Origin: Pseudomonas knackmussii B13
GTDB taxonomy: Bacteria > Pseudomonadota > Gammaproteobacteria > Pseudomonadales > Pseudomonadaceae
Reading direction: 5' to 3'
NCBI RefSeq assembly: GCF_000689415.1
Contig: NZ_HG322950.1
Span: 1,488,001 to 1,552,000, forward strand
DNA length: 64,000 nucleotides
Within the stretch, counting starts at the first letter, position 1. Every line of letters starts with the position of its first letter. The notes beneath the pieces were generated by a model. That model was given only the letters and a program-made list of their open reading frames with translations, did not search any database and was not told the DNA's origin. Shown here one piece after another: positions 40,487 through 49,703 of the stretch. The position numbers and the translations under genes are program-made.

Positions 40487-43285
40487 ATGACGCTGGCGCT
40501 GCTGATCGCGCTGCCCTTCCTGGGATGCTTCCTGCCGGCGCTGGCCGAGCGTTTCGGGCGCAACGCCTGTGCCTTGGCGGCCGGGTTCGCGCCGCTGGTT
40601 GGCTTGCTGCTGCTGTTCTCGATGCGCGGCGTGCTCGGCGGCGAACGGCTGATCGACCGCTACGAGTGGCTGCCGAGCCTGGGGCTGAACCTCAGCCTGC
40701 GCCTGGATGGCCTGGGTTTCCTATTCGCCCTGCTGATCCTCGGCATCGGCCTGCTGGTGATCCTCTACGCGCGCTACTACCTGTCCGAGCAGGAACCCAC
40801 CGGGCGCTTCTACGGCTATCTGCTGCTGTTCATGGGCGCGATGCTCGGCGTGGTGCTGAGCGAGAACCTGCTGCTGATGCTGGTGTTCTGGGAGCTCACC
40901 AGCCTGTCGTCGTTCCTGCTGATCGGCTTCTGGAGCCATCGCTCCGACGCACGCAAGGGCGCGCGCATGTCGCTGGCGGTGACCGGCGGCGGGGGGCTGG
41001 CACTGCTCGCCGGGGTGCTGCTGATCGGCCATGTGGTGGGCAGCTACGAGCTGACCGACGTGCTCGCCGCGCGCGACCTGTTGCAGGCCAATGCGCTGTT
41101 CCCGCTGATCCTCGTGCTGGTGCTGCTGGGTGTGTTCACCAAGTCGGCGCAGTTCCCCTTCCATTTCTGGCTGCCGCACGCGATGGCGGCGCCGACGCCT
41201 GTCTCCGCGTATCTGCACTCGGCGACCATGGTCAAGGCCGGGGTCTTCCTGCTGGCGCGCCTTTACCCGGCTTTGTCGGGCAATGACCTGTGGTTCTACC
41301 TGGTCGGCCTGACTGGCCTGGCGACCCTGCTGATGGGGGCCTTCCTGGCCTTGTTCCAGAACGACCTCAAGGGCCTGCTGGCATACTCGACTATCAGCCA
41401 CCTGGGCCTGATCACCCTGCTGTTCGGCCTGGACTCGCCCATGGCCAACGTCGCGGCGATCTTCCACATCATCAACCACGCCACCTTCAAGGCCTCGCTG
41501 TTCATGGCCGCCGGCATCATCGACCACGAGACTGGCAGCCGCGACCTGCGCCGCATCAGCGGCCTGTGGCGCTACATGCCGCACACCGCCGTGCTGGCGA
41601 TGGTGGCTTCGGCGTCGATGGCCGGCGTGCCGCTGCTCAACGGTTTCCTCAGCAAGGAAATGTTCTTCGGGCAGACGCTGGAACATAACCTCGCCGGCAG
41701 CTTCAGCTGGCTGCTGCCGACCCTGGCCACGCTCGGCGCGCTGTTCTCGGTGAGCTATTCCGTGCGTTTCATCTACGAAGTGTTCTTCGGCGGCGAACCG
41801 CGCAACCTGCCCAAGCAGCCCCATGAGCCGCCGCGCTACATGAAGGTGCCGGTGGAGGTGCTGGTCGGCCTGTGCCTGCTCGTGGGCATGGCGCCGTCGC
41901 TGACGGTGGCGCCGCTGCTGGCCGGTGCGGCCTCGGCAAGCCTGAATGGGCCGCTGCCCGGATACAGCCTGGCGATCTGGCATGGTTTCAACGCGCCGCT
42001 GCTGATGAGCGTGATCGCCACGCTCGGCGGGGTGCTTCTGTACGCCCTGCGCAAGCCGCTGTTCGCCTGGTACGCAGGCCTGCCGGAAGTGGACGCCAAG
42101 GAAGTCTTCGACGCCCAGGTTGTGCGCTTCGCCGTCTTCGCCGGCGCCGTGACCCGCGCCATGGAGAACGGCTCGCTGCAACGTTACCTGCTGCTGCTCC
42201 TGCTCTCGGCGGTAGTCGTGGTGTGCGTCGGCCTGGCCGGGCTGTCGAGCCTGCCGGGGGCGCGGCCGCTTTCCGAGCTGGATGGCGTGACCGCGCTGGG
42301 CCTGGCGCTGCTAGCTCTGTGCGGCCCGTTGACTGCGGCCTTCCATCGTCGCCGGCTGGTGGCGCTGATCCTCCTGAGCATCGCCGGCCTGCTGGTGGCG
42401 CTGGCCTTCGCGCGTTTCGCCGCGCCAGACCTGGCGCTGACCCAGCTGTCGGTGGAAGTGGTGACCATGGTCCTGCTGATGCTGGCGCTGTACTACCTGC
42501 CGGCGCGCACGCCGGTGGAGAGCAGCAGCCTGCGCAAGCTGCGCGACTTCGTCCTGGCCGCCGCCAGCGGCATGGTGGTGATGCTGCTGGCCTATGCCGT
42601 GCTGACCCGTCCGTACGACAGCATTGCCGGCTACTACCTGCAGCGCAGCGTCAGCGGCGGCGGCGGGCACAACGTGGTGAACGTCATCCTCGTGGACTTC
42701 CGTGGCTTCGACACCCTCGGCGAGATCAGCGTGCTGGCCATCGCCGCGCTCGGTGTCTTCGCCATGCTGCAGGGCCTGCGCCTGCCGGCGCGCACGCACG
42801 ATGACCACGACCGCGCCTGGTCGGCCGATCGCCATCCGCCGATTCTCGCGACCCTGGCGCGCCTGTTGCTGCCGCTGGCCCTGCTGGTCTCGGTGTTCAT
42901 CTTCCTGCGCGGGCACAACCTGCCGGGCGGCGGCTTCATCGCCGGCCTGGTCACCGCCGTCGCCCTGATCCTGCAGTACATCGCCTGCGGCAGCCGCTGG
43001 GTGCGCACCCGTCTGCCGCTGAATTACTCGCGCACGGCCGGCCTCGGGGTGTTCATCGCCGGCCTCACCGGCCTGGGAAGCTGGGCCTTCGGCTATCCGT
43101 TCCTGACCTCGTCCTTCGGCCACTTCCACTTACCGCTGGTGGGCGAGTTCGAACTGGCCACCGCCATGCTCTTCGATCTCGGCGTCTACCTCACCGTGGT
43201 CGGCGCGACCCTGCTGATCCTCGCCGGCATCGGTGAGCTGAACCCACCGCCGGAGCCCGTCGAGCGGGCACAGGAGGACTTCTGA
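40487..43285 (+). CDS. mrpA: Mrp-type Na+/H+ antiporter subunit A (A-B fusion)
   Basis: MrpA is the large proton-pumping-like subunit of the multisubunit cation/proton antiporter. The 932-residue protein has the complex I ND5-like region (FHFWLPHAMAAPTPVSAYLHSATMVKAG, with the conserved Lys), an MrpA-specific C-terminal part, and a final MnhB-like domain (about 790-932, LLVSVFIFLRGHNLPGGGFIAGLV). The B subunit is therefore fused, as in group 2 systems (shaAB, phaAB). The ATG at 40487 follows GAGGAG. Confidence 0.95.
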   Translation: MTLALLIALPFLGCFLPALAERFGRNACALAAGFAPLVGLLLLFSMRGVLGGERLIDRYEWLPSLGLNLSLRLDGLGFLFALLILGIGLLVILYARYYLSEQEPTGRFYGYLLLFMGAMLGVVLSENLLLMLVFWELTSLSSFLLIGFWSHRSDARKGARMSLAVTGGGGLALLAGVLLIGHVVGSYELTDVLAARDLLQANALFPLILVLVLLGVFTKSAQFPFHFWLPHAMAAPTPVSAYLHSATMVKAGVFLLARLYPALSGNDLWFYLVGLTGLATLLMGAFLALFQNDLKGLLAYSTISHLGLITLLFGLDSPMANVAAIFHIINHATFKASLFMAAGIIDHETGSRDLRRISGLWRYMPHTAVLAMVASASMAGVPLLNGFLSKEMFFGQTLEHNLAGSFSWLLPTLATLGALFSVSYSVRFIYEVFFGGEPRNLPKQPHEPPRYMKVPVEVLVGLCLLVGMAPSLTVAPLLAGAASASLNGPLPGYSLAIWHGFNAPLLMSVIATLGGVLLYALRKPLFAWYAGLPEVDAKEVFDAQVVRFAVFAGAVTRAMENGSLQRYLLLLLLSAVVVVCVGLAGLSSLPGARPLSELDGVTALGLALLALCGPLTAAFHRRRLVALILLSIAGLLVALAFARFAAPDLALTQLSVEVVTMVLLMLALYYLPARTPVESSSLRKLRDFVLAAASGMVVMLLAYAVLTRPYDSIAGYYLQRSVSGGGGHNVVNVILVDFRGFDTLGEISVLAIAALGVFAMLQGLRLPARTHDDHDRAWSADRHPPILATLARLLLPLALLVSVFIFLRGHNLPGGGFIAGLVTAVALILQYIACGSRWVRTRLPLNYSRTAGLGVFIAGLTGLGSWAFGYPFLTSSFGHFHLPLVGEFELATAMLFDLGVYLTVVGATLLILAGIGELNPPPEPVERAQEDF

Positions 43286-43617
43286 TGGAGGCGCTGTTCG
43301 CCATCGCCCTCGGCCTGCTCACCGCCAGCGGTGTGTATCTGCTGCTGCGCGCGCGCACCTTCCCGGTGGTGCTGGGCCTGACGCTGCTGTCCTACGCGGT
43401 CAACCTGTTCCTCTTCGCCATGGGCCGCCTCGCCGGCGAGCCGGCGGTGCTTGGGCAGGTGAGCCAGCCGGGCGATCCGATTCCCCAGGCGCTGGTGCTG
43501 ACGGCCATCGTCATCGGCTTTGCCATGACCGCGTACGTCATCGTCCTGGCCCTGCGCGGGTTGGCGGAGACTGGCGGCGACCATGTCGACGGCAAGGCAG
43601 AGGAGGAGGAGCGATGA
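43285..43617 (+). CDS. mrpC: Mrp-type antiporter subunit C
   Basis: This NuoK-like membrane subunit of 110 residues has three helices, with SYAVNLFLFAMGRLAGEPAVL and DPIPQALVLTAIVIGFAMTAYVIVL, the conserved MrpC signature. Its ATG overlaps the mrpA stop by one base (TGATG). Confidence 0.95.
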   Translation: MEALFAIALGLLTASGVYLLLRARTFPVVLGLTLLSYAVNLFLFAMGRLAGEPAVLGQVSQPGDPIPQALVLTAIVIGFAMTAYVIVLALRGLAETGGDHVDGKAEEEER

Positions 43618-45116
43618 ACCACCTGCTGATCGCGCCCGTGCTGCTGCCGCTGTTCAGCGGCTGCCTGCTGCTGCTCGCCGGCCTCGGCCTGCGCGCCAGC
43701 CGTGCGCTGTCCCTGCTCGCGACCCTGGCGTTGCTGCCGCTGAGCGCCTGTCTGCTGCAGCAGGCGGCCTCCGGCGAGGTGCAGTACTACGCCCTCGGCA
43801 ACTGGCAGCCGCCCTTCGGCATCATCCTGGTGCTGGACCGCCTGAGCGCATTGATGCTGCTGGCCAACGCGCTGCTGGCGAGTTTCGCCATGCTTTACGC
43901 GCTGCGTGGCGATGACCTGCGCGGCAAGCAGTTCCACGCGCTCTTCCAGTTCCAGTTGCTGGGCCTGAACGGAGCCTTCCTCACCGGCGACCTGTTCAAC
44001 CTGTTCGTGTTCTTCGAGATCCTGCTGATCGCCTCCTATGCGCTGCTGCTGCACGGCGGCGGGGCAGGGCGGGTGCGCGCCGGCCTGCACTACGTGGTGC
44101 TCAACCTGGTCGGCTCGGCATTCTTCCTGATCGCGGTCGGCGTGCTCTATGGCATTACCGGTACGCTGAACATGGCCGACATGGCCGGCCGCGTGGCGCA
44201 GCTCGGCGCCGCCGATGCGCCGCTGGTGCGCGCCGCGGCGCTGCTCCTGCTGGTGGTGTTTGGCCTCAAGGCGGCGCTGCTGCCGCTGTACTTCTGGCTG
44301 CCGCGCGCCTATTCCGAGGCAACGGCGCCGGTGGCGGCGCTGTTCTCGATCATGACCAAGGTCGGCATCTACTCGATCCTGCGCGTCTACACCCTGATTT
44401 TCGGCACCCACGCCGGCGAGCTGGCAGACCTGGCGCAGGCCTGGCTTTGGCCGCTGGCCCTGCTCGGCGTGCTGGCCGGTGCCTTCGGCGCATTGGCGGC
44501 GACGACTCTGCAGGGATTGCTGGCCTACCTGGTCGTGCTTTCCGCCGGGACGCTGCTGGCGGCGCTGGCGATCGGCACCCAGGCGGCGCTGGGCGCGGCA
44601 CTTTACTACCTGCTGCATAGCACCTGGGTCGCTGGCGGTCTGTTCCTGCTCGCCGACCTGATCGCCCGACAGCGCGGCGACAAGGCCGGGGAACTGGTGC
44701 AGGGCCCGGCGCTGCTGCAGCCGCAACTGCTTGGCGCGCTGTTCTTCGCCGGGGCAATCGCCGTCGCCGGCCTGCCGCCGCTGTCCGGCTTCATCGGCAA
44801 GCTCCTGCTGCTGCAGGCCCTGCCGTCGGGCTGGGGCGCGGTGGCGCTGTGGAGCGTGGTGCTGGTCAGTGGGCTGGTCTGCATCATTGCCCTGGCGCGC
44901 GCCGGCAGCACGCTGTTCTGGCGTTGCGGACGCAGCGTGCTAGGCAGCGCCGAGCGTGATCCGATCCGTCTGCTCGCGGCCGTCGGCCTGCTCGCCTGTG
45001 CGCCGGCGCTGGTGATCTTCGCCAAGCCGCTGCTGGATTATGCACAGGCCACGGCTGCGCAATTGCTGGATGTCGACCTCTACCGCCAGGCGATCCTGGT
45101 CGGAGGTGGCGCATGA
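43614..45116 (+). CDS. mrpD: Mrp-type antiporter subunit D
   Basis: This 500-residue ND2/ND4-like subunit has about 14 helices. Conserved features are LTGDLFNLFVFFEILLIASYALLLHG, containing the key Glu, and the LKAALLPLYFWLPRAYSEATAPVAALFS Lys-helix. It overlaps mrpC and mrpE by four bases each. Confidence 0.95.
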   Translation: MNHLLIAPVLLPLFSGCLLLLAGLGLRASRALSLLATLALLPLSACLLQQAASGEVQYYALGNWQPPFGIILVLDRLSALMLLANALLASFAMLYALRGDDLRGKQFHALFQFQLLGLNGAFLTGDLFNLFVFFEILLIASYALLLHGGGAGRVRAGLHYVVLNLVGSAFFLIAVGVLYGITGTLNMADMAGRVAQLGAADAPLVRAAALLLLVVFGLKAALLPLYFWLPRAYSEATAPVAALFSIMTKVGIYSILRVYTLIFGTHAGELADLAQAWLWPLALLGVLAGAFGALAATTLQGLLAYLVVLSAGTLLAALAIGTQAALGAALYYLLHSTWVAGGLFLLADLIARQRGDKAGELVQGPALLQPQLLGALFFAGAIAVAGLPPLSGFIGKLLLLQALPSGWGAVALWSVVLVSGLVCIIALARAGSTLFWRCGRSVLGSAERDPIRLLAAVGLLACAPALVIFAKPLLDYAQATAAQLLDVDLYRQAILVGGGA

Positions 45117-45613
45117 TCCGCCGCCTGCTGCCGCATCCAGTGCTCAGCCTGTGCCTGCTGCTGGGCTGGGTGCTGCTGGTGAACGATTTCTCCTTCGGCC
45201 ACTGGCTGCTCGCGGCCTTCCTCGCCGTGGCGATCCCGCTGCTGTGCCGGGACATGCTGCTGGCGCCGCTGCGTATCCACCGTCCGGGCCTGCTGCTGCG
45301 CTTCATCGGCCTGGTGCTGCACGACATAGTCGTGGCCAACCTGCAGGTCGCGCGCCTTGTCATCGGCCCGACCCGCAAGCTTCGGCCGGCCTTCGTCGAG
45401 GTGCCGCTGGAGCTGCGCGAGGACTTGCCGATCGCGATCCTCGCCAGTGTCATAACCCTGACCCCGGGCACGGTGTCCGCCGACCTCAGTAGCGATCGCC
45501 GCAGCCTGCTGGTGCATGGCCTCGACGTGCCCGATCCGCAGGCGCTGGTGGCAGACATCAAGGCACGCTACGAGGCGCCGCTCAAGGAGGTGTTCGAATG
45601 CTCGCCTACGTGA
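45113..45613 (+). CDS. mrpE: Mrp-type antiporter subunit E
   Basis: This 166-residue subunit has two N-terminal helices and a soluble domain with ILASVITLTPGTVSADLSSDRRSLLVHGLDV, characteristic of MrpE. It overlaps mrpD by four bases and mrpF by 16. Confidence 0.93.
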   Translation: MIRRLLPHPVLSLCLLLGWVLLVNDFSFGHWLLAAFLAVAIPLLCRDMLLAPLRIHRPGLLLRFIGLVLHDIVVANLQVARLVIGPTRKLRPAFVEVPLELREDLPIAILASVITLTPGTVSADLSSDRRSLLVHGLDVPDPQALVADIKARYEAPLKEVFECSPT

Positions 45614-45867
45614 TTCCGCTGTGCCTGGCGATGCTGGCGGCGGCGCTGCTGCTGACGGTGGCCCGGCTGGTGCGCGGGCCGAGCGTGGCCGACCGCATCC
45701 TCGCCCTGGACACGCTGTCGATCGAGGCCATCGCCCTGATCGTGCTGTTCGGCATCTGGAAGGGCAGCGGCCTGTATTTCGAGGCCGCGCTGCTGATCGC
45801 GGTCATGGGCTTCGTCAGCACAGTGGCGCTGTGCAAGTTCCTGCTGCGCGGAGACATCATCGAATGA
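45598..45867 (+). CDS. mrpF: Mrp-type antiporter subunit F
   Basis: This 89-residue, three-helix subunit has VARLVRGPSVADRILALDTLSIEAIALIVLFG, the MrpF signature with the conserved Asp. It overlaps both neighbours. Confidence 0.93.
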   Translation: MLAYVIPLCLAMLAAALLLTVARLVRGPSVADRILALDTLSIEAIALIVLFGIWKGSGLYFEAALLIAVMGFVSTVALCKFLLRGDIIE

Positions 45868-46193
45868 AGCTGCTGATCGACACCCTGGTCGCGGTTCTAT
45901 TGCTGGGCGGCAGCCTGTTCGCGCTGCTGGGCGCCGTCGGCCTTTACCGCCTGCCGGACTTCTACACGCGCCTGCACGCGCCGACCAAGGCCTCGACCCT
46001 GGGCGTGGGCGGGGTAGTGCTGGGCTCCCTGCTGTACTTCAGCACGAACGGGCAGGGCATCAGCTTGCACGAAGTGCTGATCACCCTGTTCCTGTTCATC
46101 ACCGCGCCAGTCAGTGCGCACCTGCTGGCCAAGGCGGCCATGCAGCGCCGCGATGCCCGCGCTCCGGGTACCCAGGGCGAGCCCTGGGAATGA
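45864..46193 (+). CDS. mrpG: Mrp-type antiporter subunit G
   Basis: This 109-residue, three-helix subunit carries GAVGLYRLPDFYTRLHAPTKASTLGV and ITLFLFITAPVSAHLLAKAA. The ATG at 45864 overlaps the mrpF stop by four bases. It is the last gene of the operon; a REP element follows ten bases after the stop. Confidence 0.94.
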   Translation: MKLLIDTLVAVLLLGGSLFALLGAVGLYRLPDFYTRLHAPTKASTLGVGGVVLGSLLYFSTNGQGISLHEVLITLFLFITAPVSAHLLAKAAMQRRDARAPGTQGEPWE

Positions 46194-46203
46194 AAGGGCT
46201 CTT

Positions 46204-46268
46204 GTAGGAGCGAGCTTGCTCGCGAACAGGCCGCGTGCCGACTCATTCGCGAGCAAGCTCGCTCCCAC
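46204..46268. repeat. REP palindrome
   Basis: Arms GTAGGAGCGAGCTTGCTCGCGAA and TTCGCGAGCAAG...CTCCCAC flank a GGCCGCGTGCCG-containing loop. It differs from the copy at 38121 in only a few positions and lies between mrpG and the DMT gene. Confidence 0.92.
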
Positions 46269-46365
46269 GAAAAGCACAGCCATTACAGTTTTGCCGCGCC
46301 GCTGTGCCTGTCGGGGCGATTGGGCGAACTCCTATACTTGTCGGATTCGTCCTTCGGAGCGTTCC

Positions 46366-47271
46366 GTGCAGCAGTCCCGGCCGTTCGCCCTCGCGTGCCT
46401 GGTGTTGGCCATGGCGCTCTGGGGCAGTTCCTTCATTGCCCTGAAACTCGCCTTCGCCGAAATGCCGGCCATGTGGGTCATCTTCGCCCGTATGGCCATC
46501 GGCAGCCTGATCTTCCTTGCCGCCTGGCGCTGGCGCGGGCGCATCGAATACCGCAAGGGCGACTGGAGGTACCTGGTCGGCCTCGCCGTGTGCGAGCCCT
46601 GCCTGTACTTCGTTTTCGAGTCCTTCGCCCTGCACTACACCAGCGCCGCCCAGGCCGGGATGATCACGGCGTTGCTGCCGCTGATGGTCGCGGTGGGCGC
46701 CTTCCTGCTGCTGCATGAAAAGATCTCCCGCAACACCTGGGCCGGCTTCGCCCTGGCGGTGCTCGGCGCACTCTGGCTGACCCTGGCCAGCGAGCCTGAC
46801 AGCCATGCGCCGGCGCCGCTGCTGGGCAACTTCTTCGAGCTGCTGGCGATGGTCTGCGCCACCGGCTACACCCTGCTGTTGAAGCACCTGTCGGCGCGTT
46901 ACTCGCCGTTCATCCTCACCGCCATGCAGGCCTTCATCGGCTCGATATTCTTCCTGCCGGTGGCCGCGCTGACTGCCGGCGCGCCGCCCGTGCCCAGCAG
47001 CGAGGGCCTGCTGGCGCTGATCTACCTGGGCAGCGTGGTCACCGTGGGCGCCTATGGCCTGTACAACTTCGGTGTCAGCCGCCTGCCGGCGAGCCAGGCC
47101 ACCGGCTTCATCAACCTGATCCCGGTGTTCACCCTGGTCTTCGCCTGGCTGCTGCTGGACGAGCGGCTCAACGGCCAGCAGGCGCTGGCCGCCGCGCTGG
47201 TCTTTGCCGGGGTGGCGCTCAGCCAGTGGCGCAGCACCGCTGCCCCGCCGCCGGCCGGGGTCCTGGACTAA
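46366..47271 (+). CDS. EamA/DMT family exporter
   Basis: This 301-residue membrane protein has ten helices in two EamA repeats (LAMALWGSSFIALKLAFAEMPAMWVIFARM at the start, GSVVTVGAYGLYNFGVSRL in the second). DMT proteins export amino acids or metabolites; the substrate here is unknown. The start is taken as GTG at 46366, just before the first helix and after CGGAGC. It is followed 18 bases later by the cysteine synthase-like gene, so the two may form an operon concerned with sulfur amino acids. Confidence 0.85.
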   Translation: MQQSRPFALACLVLAMALWGSSFIALKLAFAEMPAMWVIFARMAIGSLIFLAAWRWRGRIEYRKGDWRYLVGLAVCEPCLYFVFESFALHYTSAAQAGMITALLPLMVAVGAFLLLHEKISRNTWAGFALAVLGALWLTLASEPDSHAPAPLLGNFFELLAMVCATGYTLLLKHLSARYSPFILTAMQAFIGSIFFLPVAALTAGAPPVPSSEGLLALIYLGSVVTVGAYGLYNFGVSRLPASQATGFINLIPVFTLVFAWLLLDERLNGQQALAAALVFAGVALSQWRSTAAPPPAGVLD

Positions 47272-47289
47272 TCCATCGAGGTGCCGACC

Positions 47290-48393
47290 ATGTCCGTCGA
47301 TTTCCGCAATTGGACCTGCGAAGCCATCCGCATCATCGAGGCGGACTTCCAGCGCAGCGCCGATACCCACCTGATCCCCCTCGGCCTGCCCGGCATGCCG
47401 GGTATCGACCTGTACTTCAAGGACGAATCCAGCCACCCCACCGGCAGCCTCAAGCACCGCCTGGCGCGTTCGCTGTTCCTCTACGCGCTGTGCAACGGCT
47501 GGCTGAAGCCGGGGGCGCCGGTGATCGAGGCTTCCAGCGGGTCGACGGCGATCTCCGAGGCCTACTTCGCCCGGCTGCTCGGGCTGCCCTTTATCGCGGT
47601 GGTCCCGGCCAGCACTTCCAAGGAGAAGATCGCGCAGATCGCCTTCTACGGCGGGCAGAGCCACCTGGTGAAAGATCCCACGCAGATCTACGCCGAGTCC
47701 GAGCGCCTGGCGCGAGAAAGCGGCGGCCACTTCATGGACCAGTTCACCTATGCCGAGCGGGCCACCGACTGGCGGGCGAACAACAACATCGCCGAGTCGA
47801 TCTTCCAGCAGATGCGCCATGAGCGCTTCCCCGAGCCGCGCTGGCTGGTTTCCAGCCCCGGCACCGGCGGTACCCTGGCCACTCTCGGGCGCTTTGCCCG
47901 CTATCGCCGTCACGAGACTCACGTGCTTTGCGCCGACGCCGAGCGCTCGGTGTTCTTCGACGCCTATCGCACCGGTGACCGCAGCCTGACCCTGGACTGC
48001 GGCTCGCGCATCGAAGGCATCGGCCGTCCGCGCGTGGAGGCGTCCTTCCTGCCTTCGGTCATCGATGCCATGGCCAAGGTGCCCGACGCCTGGTCGCTCG
48101 CTGCCATGCACTACCTGGCGCAGCGCCTGGGCCGGCATGTCGGCGGTTCCAGCGGCACCAACCTGATAGGCGCGCTACTGGCCGCCCAGGACATGGTGGC
48201 GCACGGCGAGTCGGGGTCGATCGTGGCGATTCTCTGCGATGGCGGCGAACGCTATGCCACCAGCTACTACGATCCGCTCTGGCTGAAGCAGAAGGGCTTC
48301 GAGCTGGACCCGCTGATCGAGGCCGTGCGCCGTTGCGCGGAAGAGGGCGTGCCGCTGCCGGAGGAGATCCGCAGCCTGGGATTGCGCGCCTGA
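47290..48393 (+). CDS. PLP-dependent cysteine synthase-family protein
   Basis: This 367-residue fold-type II PLP enzyme has the lysine motif SSHPTGSLKHRLA (Lys55), EASSGSTAISEAYFARLLGLPF and phosphate loop SSPGTGGTLATLG. It resembles the Cds1-type L-cysteine desulfhydrase group more than CysK/CysM, suggesting release of sulfide, pyruvate and ammonia from cysteine. That assignment is inferred by memory of the subgroup. The ATG at 47290 with GAGGTG is preferred over the in-frame GTG at 47281. Confidence 0.82.
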   Translation: MSVDFRNWTCEAIRIIEADFQRSADTHLIPLGLPGMPGIDLYFKDESSHPTGSLKHRLARSLFLYALCNGWLKPGAPVIEASSGSTAISEAYFARLLGLPFIAVVPASTSKEKIAQIAFYGGQSHLVKDPTQIYAESERLARESGGHFMDQFTYAERATDWRANNNIAESIFQQMRHERFPEPRWLVSSPGTGGTLATLGRFARYRRHETHVLCADAERSVFFDAYRTGDRSLTLDCGSRIEGIGRPRVEASFLPSVIDAMAKVPDAWSLAAMHYLAQRLGRHVGGSSGTNLIGALLAAQDMVAHGESGSIVAILCDGGERYATSYYDPLWLKQKGFELDPLIEAVRRCAEEGVPLPEEIRSLGLRA

Positions 48394-48400
48394 AGCGGGA

Positions 48401-48419
48401 GCGGCCCGTTGCGGGCCGC
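48401..48419. terminator. Hairpin between convergent genes
   Basis: An 8-bp GC stem (48401-48408 with 48412-48419) lies in the 37-base gap between two convergent genes, without a clear T-run. Confidence 0.5.
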
Positions 48420-48430
48420 CCTCGTCGGGA

Positions 48431-49099
48431 TCACTCGGCGTAGGCGCCGCCCGGATAGGCGCAGCCGCGCATGACCTGGTTGTCCAGGCGCAGCTCGGCG
48501 GACATCTGGGTCACCGCGCCAGTCATGCTGTTCACACAGCGGCTCGGGGCGACCCACAGTTCCAGCTTCTCGCCATTGGCCTCGCTGGAGTAGCTGCTGC
48601 TGCCACCGGGCACGCTTTCGACCACGTAGGGCACCACCAGCGCCGGCTTGCCGGGGCGCTGCAGCAGCAGGCCCTGGGCGTTGATCATCACGTTCCAGGC
48701 CGGCTCGTTGCCGATGGCCTGGACGATGGTGTGCTTGAAGTTGGGGTCTTCGCAGCCGCGGCCTTCGCCCTGGATGCGGTACAGGGTGTCGACCTCCAGC
48801 TTGCCGTCGGTGTTGCTCGACTGCCCGCCGGAGTAGCCGCCGCGAACGTCGACAAAGAGCTTGGCGGCGCCATCGGCGAACAGGTCGCGGGACTCGCGGG
48901 CTACGCTGCCGTTGGGACCGTCCACCAGCAGGAAGTGGCGTTGCTCCTGGCACGGACGGAACATCAGGTCGTTGCCCTGGCGGGTCAGCTCGCCCTGCAC
49001 CCGGGTTTGCGCGTGGGTGTCGACGGGCGCGGGTTTCCACACCTGGCAGGCGGCGAACAGGGGCAGGAGGCTATAGAGGGCGAAACGGGCTGGACGCAT
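48431..49099 (-). CDS. Putative lipoprotein, COG3650-like
   Basis: This 222-residue exported protein has a signal peptide ending in the lipobox-like FAAC (Cys18). The mature part contains GNDLMFRPCQEQRHF, a central repeat-like domain, and AIGNEPAWNVMINAQGLLLQ...VVPYVVE with WVAPSRCVNSMTGAVTQMSAEL. The last part resembles the COG3650/MliC-like heat-shock lipoproteins that often occur with copper or lysozyme-inhibitor domains. Six cysteines besides the lipidated one suggest disulfides. The function is unknown. Confidence 0.75.
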   Translation of the reverse strand: MRPARFALYSLLPLFAACQVWKPAPVDTHAQTRVQGELTRQGNDLMFRPCQEQRHFLLVDGPNGSVARESRDLFADGAAKLFVDVRGGYSGGQSSNTDGKLEVDTLYRIQGEGRGCEDPNFKHTIVQAIGNEPAWNVMINAQGLLLQRPGKPALVVPYVVESVPGGSSSYSSEANGEKLELWVAPSRCVNSMTGAVTQMSAELRLDNQVMRGCAYPGGAYAE

Positions 49100-49194
49100 G
49101 CTGTGGGGGCTCCCGGAAAAATGCGCCCACGTTACCGAGCGTGCCGTGCTATCTCAAGGGATGCGGTGCCGCATCGGCACAAAGGAGGGGCAGG

Positions 49195-49593
49195 ATGATT
49201 CTCTACAAGCGCGCCTACGACCCGGTCGGGGCGGATGATGGCTACCGGGTACTGGTGGATAGGCTGTGGCCACGCGGCATCCGCAAGGAGGATCTGGCCT
49301 TGCACGAATGGCTGAAGGAAGCCGCGCCGTCCAACGAACTACGCCGGCGCTTCCACCACGATCCCACGCGTTTCGAGGCGTTTCGTAGCGCCTATCACGC
49401 CGAACTCACGGCGCACCCGGAGCACTGGTGGAAGCTGCTGGAGATTGCCGGCAAGGGCAATCTGACCCTGCTCTACGGCGCCCGCGACACCGAGCACAAC
49501 AACGCGCGGGTGCTGGCGGAGTTCCTCGAGGACGAACTGGAAAGGGTGCAGCCGGGGAGTTCGCCGACCTGCTATGCGGATCGCGACGCGTAG
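49195..49593 (+). CDS. DUF488 family protein
   Basis: This 132-residue protein has the DUF488 hallmarks YRVLVDRLWPRGIRKEDL, WLKEAAPSNELRRRFHHDP and LTLLYGARDTEHNNARVL. The family is small, soluble and of unknown biochemical function. GGAGGGG at about 49184 precedes the ATG. Confidence 0.92.
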   Translation: MILYKRAYDPVGADDGYRVLVDRLWPRGIRKEDLALHEWLKEAAPSNELRRRFHHDPTRFEAFRSAYHAELTAHPEHWWKLLEIAGKGNLTLLYGARDTEHNNARVLAEFLEDELERVQPGSSPTCYADRDA

Positions 49594-49689
49594 GAGCGGA
49601 TCTCATCCGCGAAAATCCATTGCGCTGACGCCCCTTGTAGGAGCGCGCCATGCGCGCGAATCGCGGACAAGGGCCGCTCCTACAGGGGA
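49591..49689. repeat. Double REP element
   Basis: A half unit (49591-49613, GTAGGAGCGGATCTCATCC...) is followed by a complete palindrome (49632-49689, outer arms CCCCTTGTAGGAGCG and CGCTCCTACAGGGG). The inner GCGCGCCATGCGCGC matches the units at 18735 and 56513, defining a second REP subtype. Confidence 0.85.
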
Positions 49690-49703
49690 GCCTCATTGAC
49701 GCG

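Noticed and set aside
49591..49689. Insertion sequence ends or att site
   Set aside because: The palindromes recur in several intergenic gaps without a transposase or target duplication, so they are REP elements.
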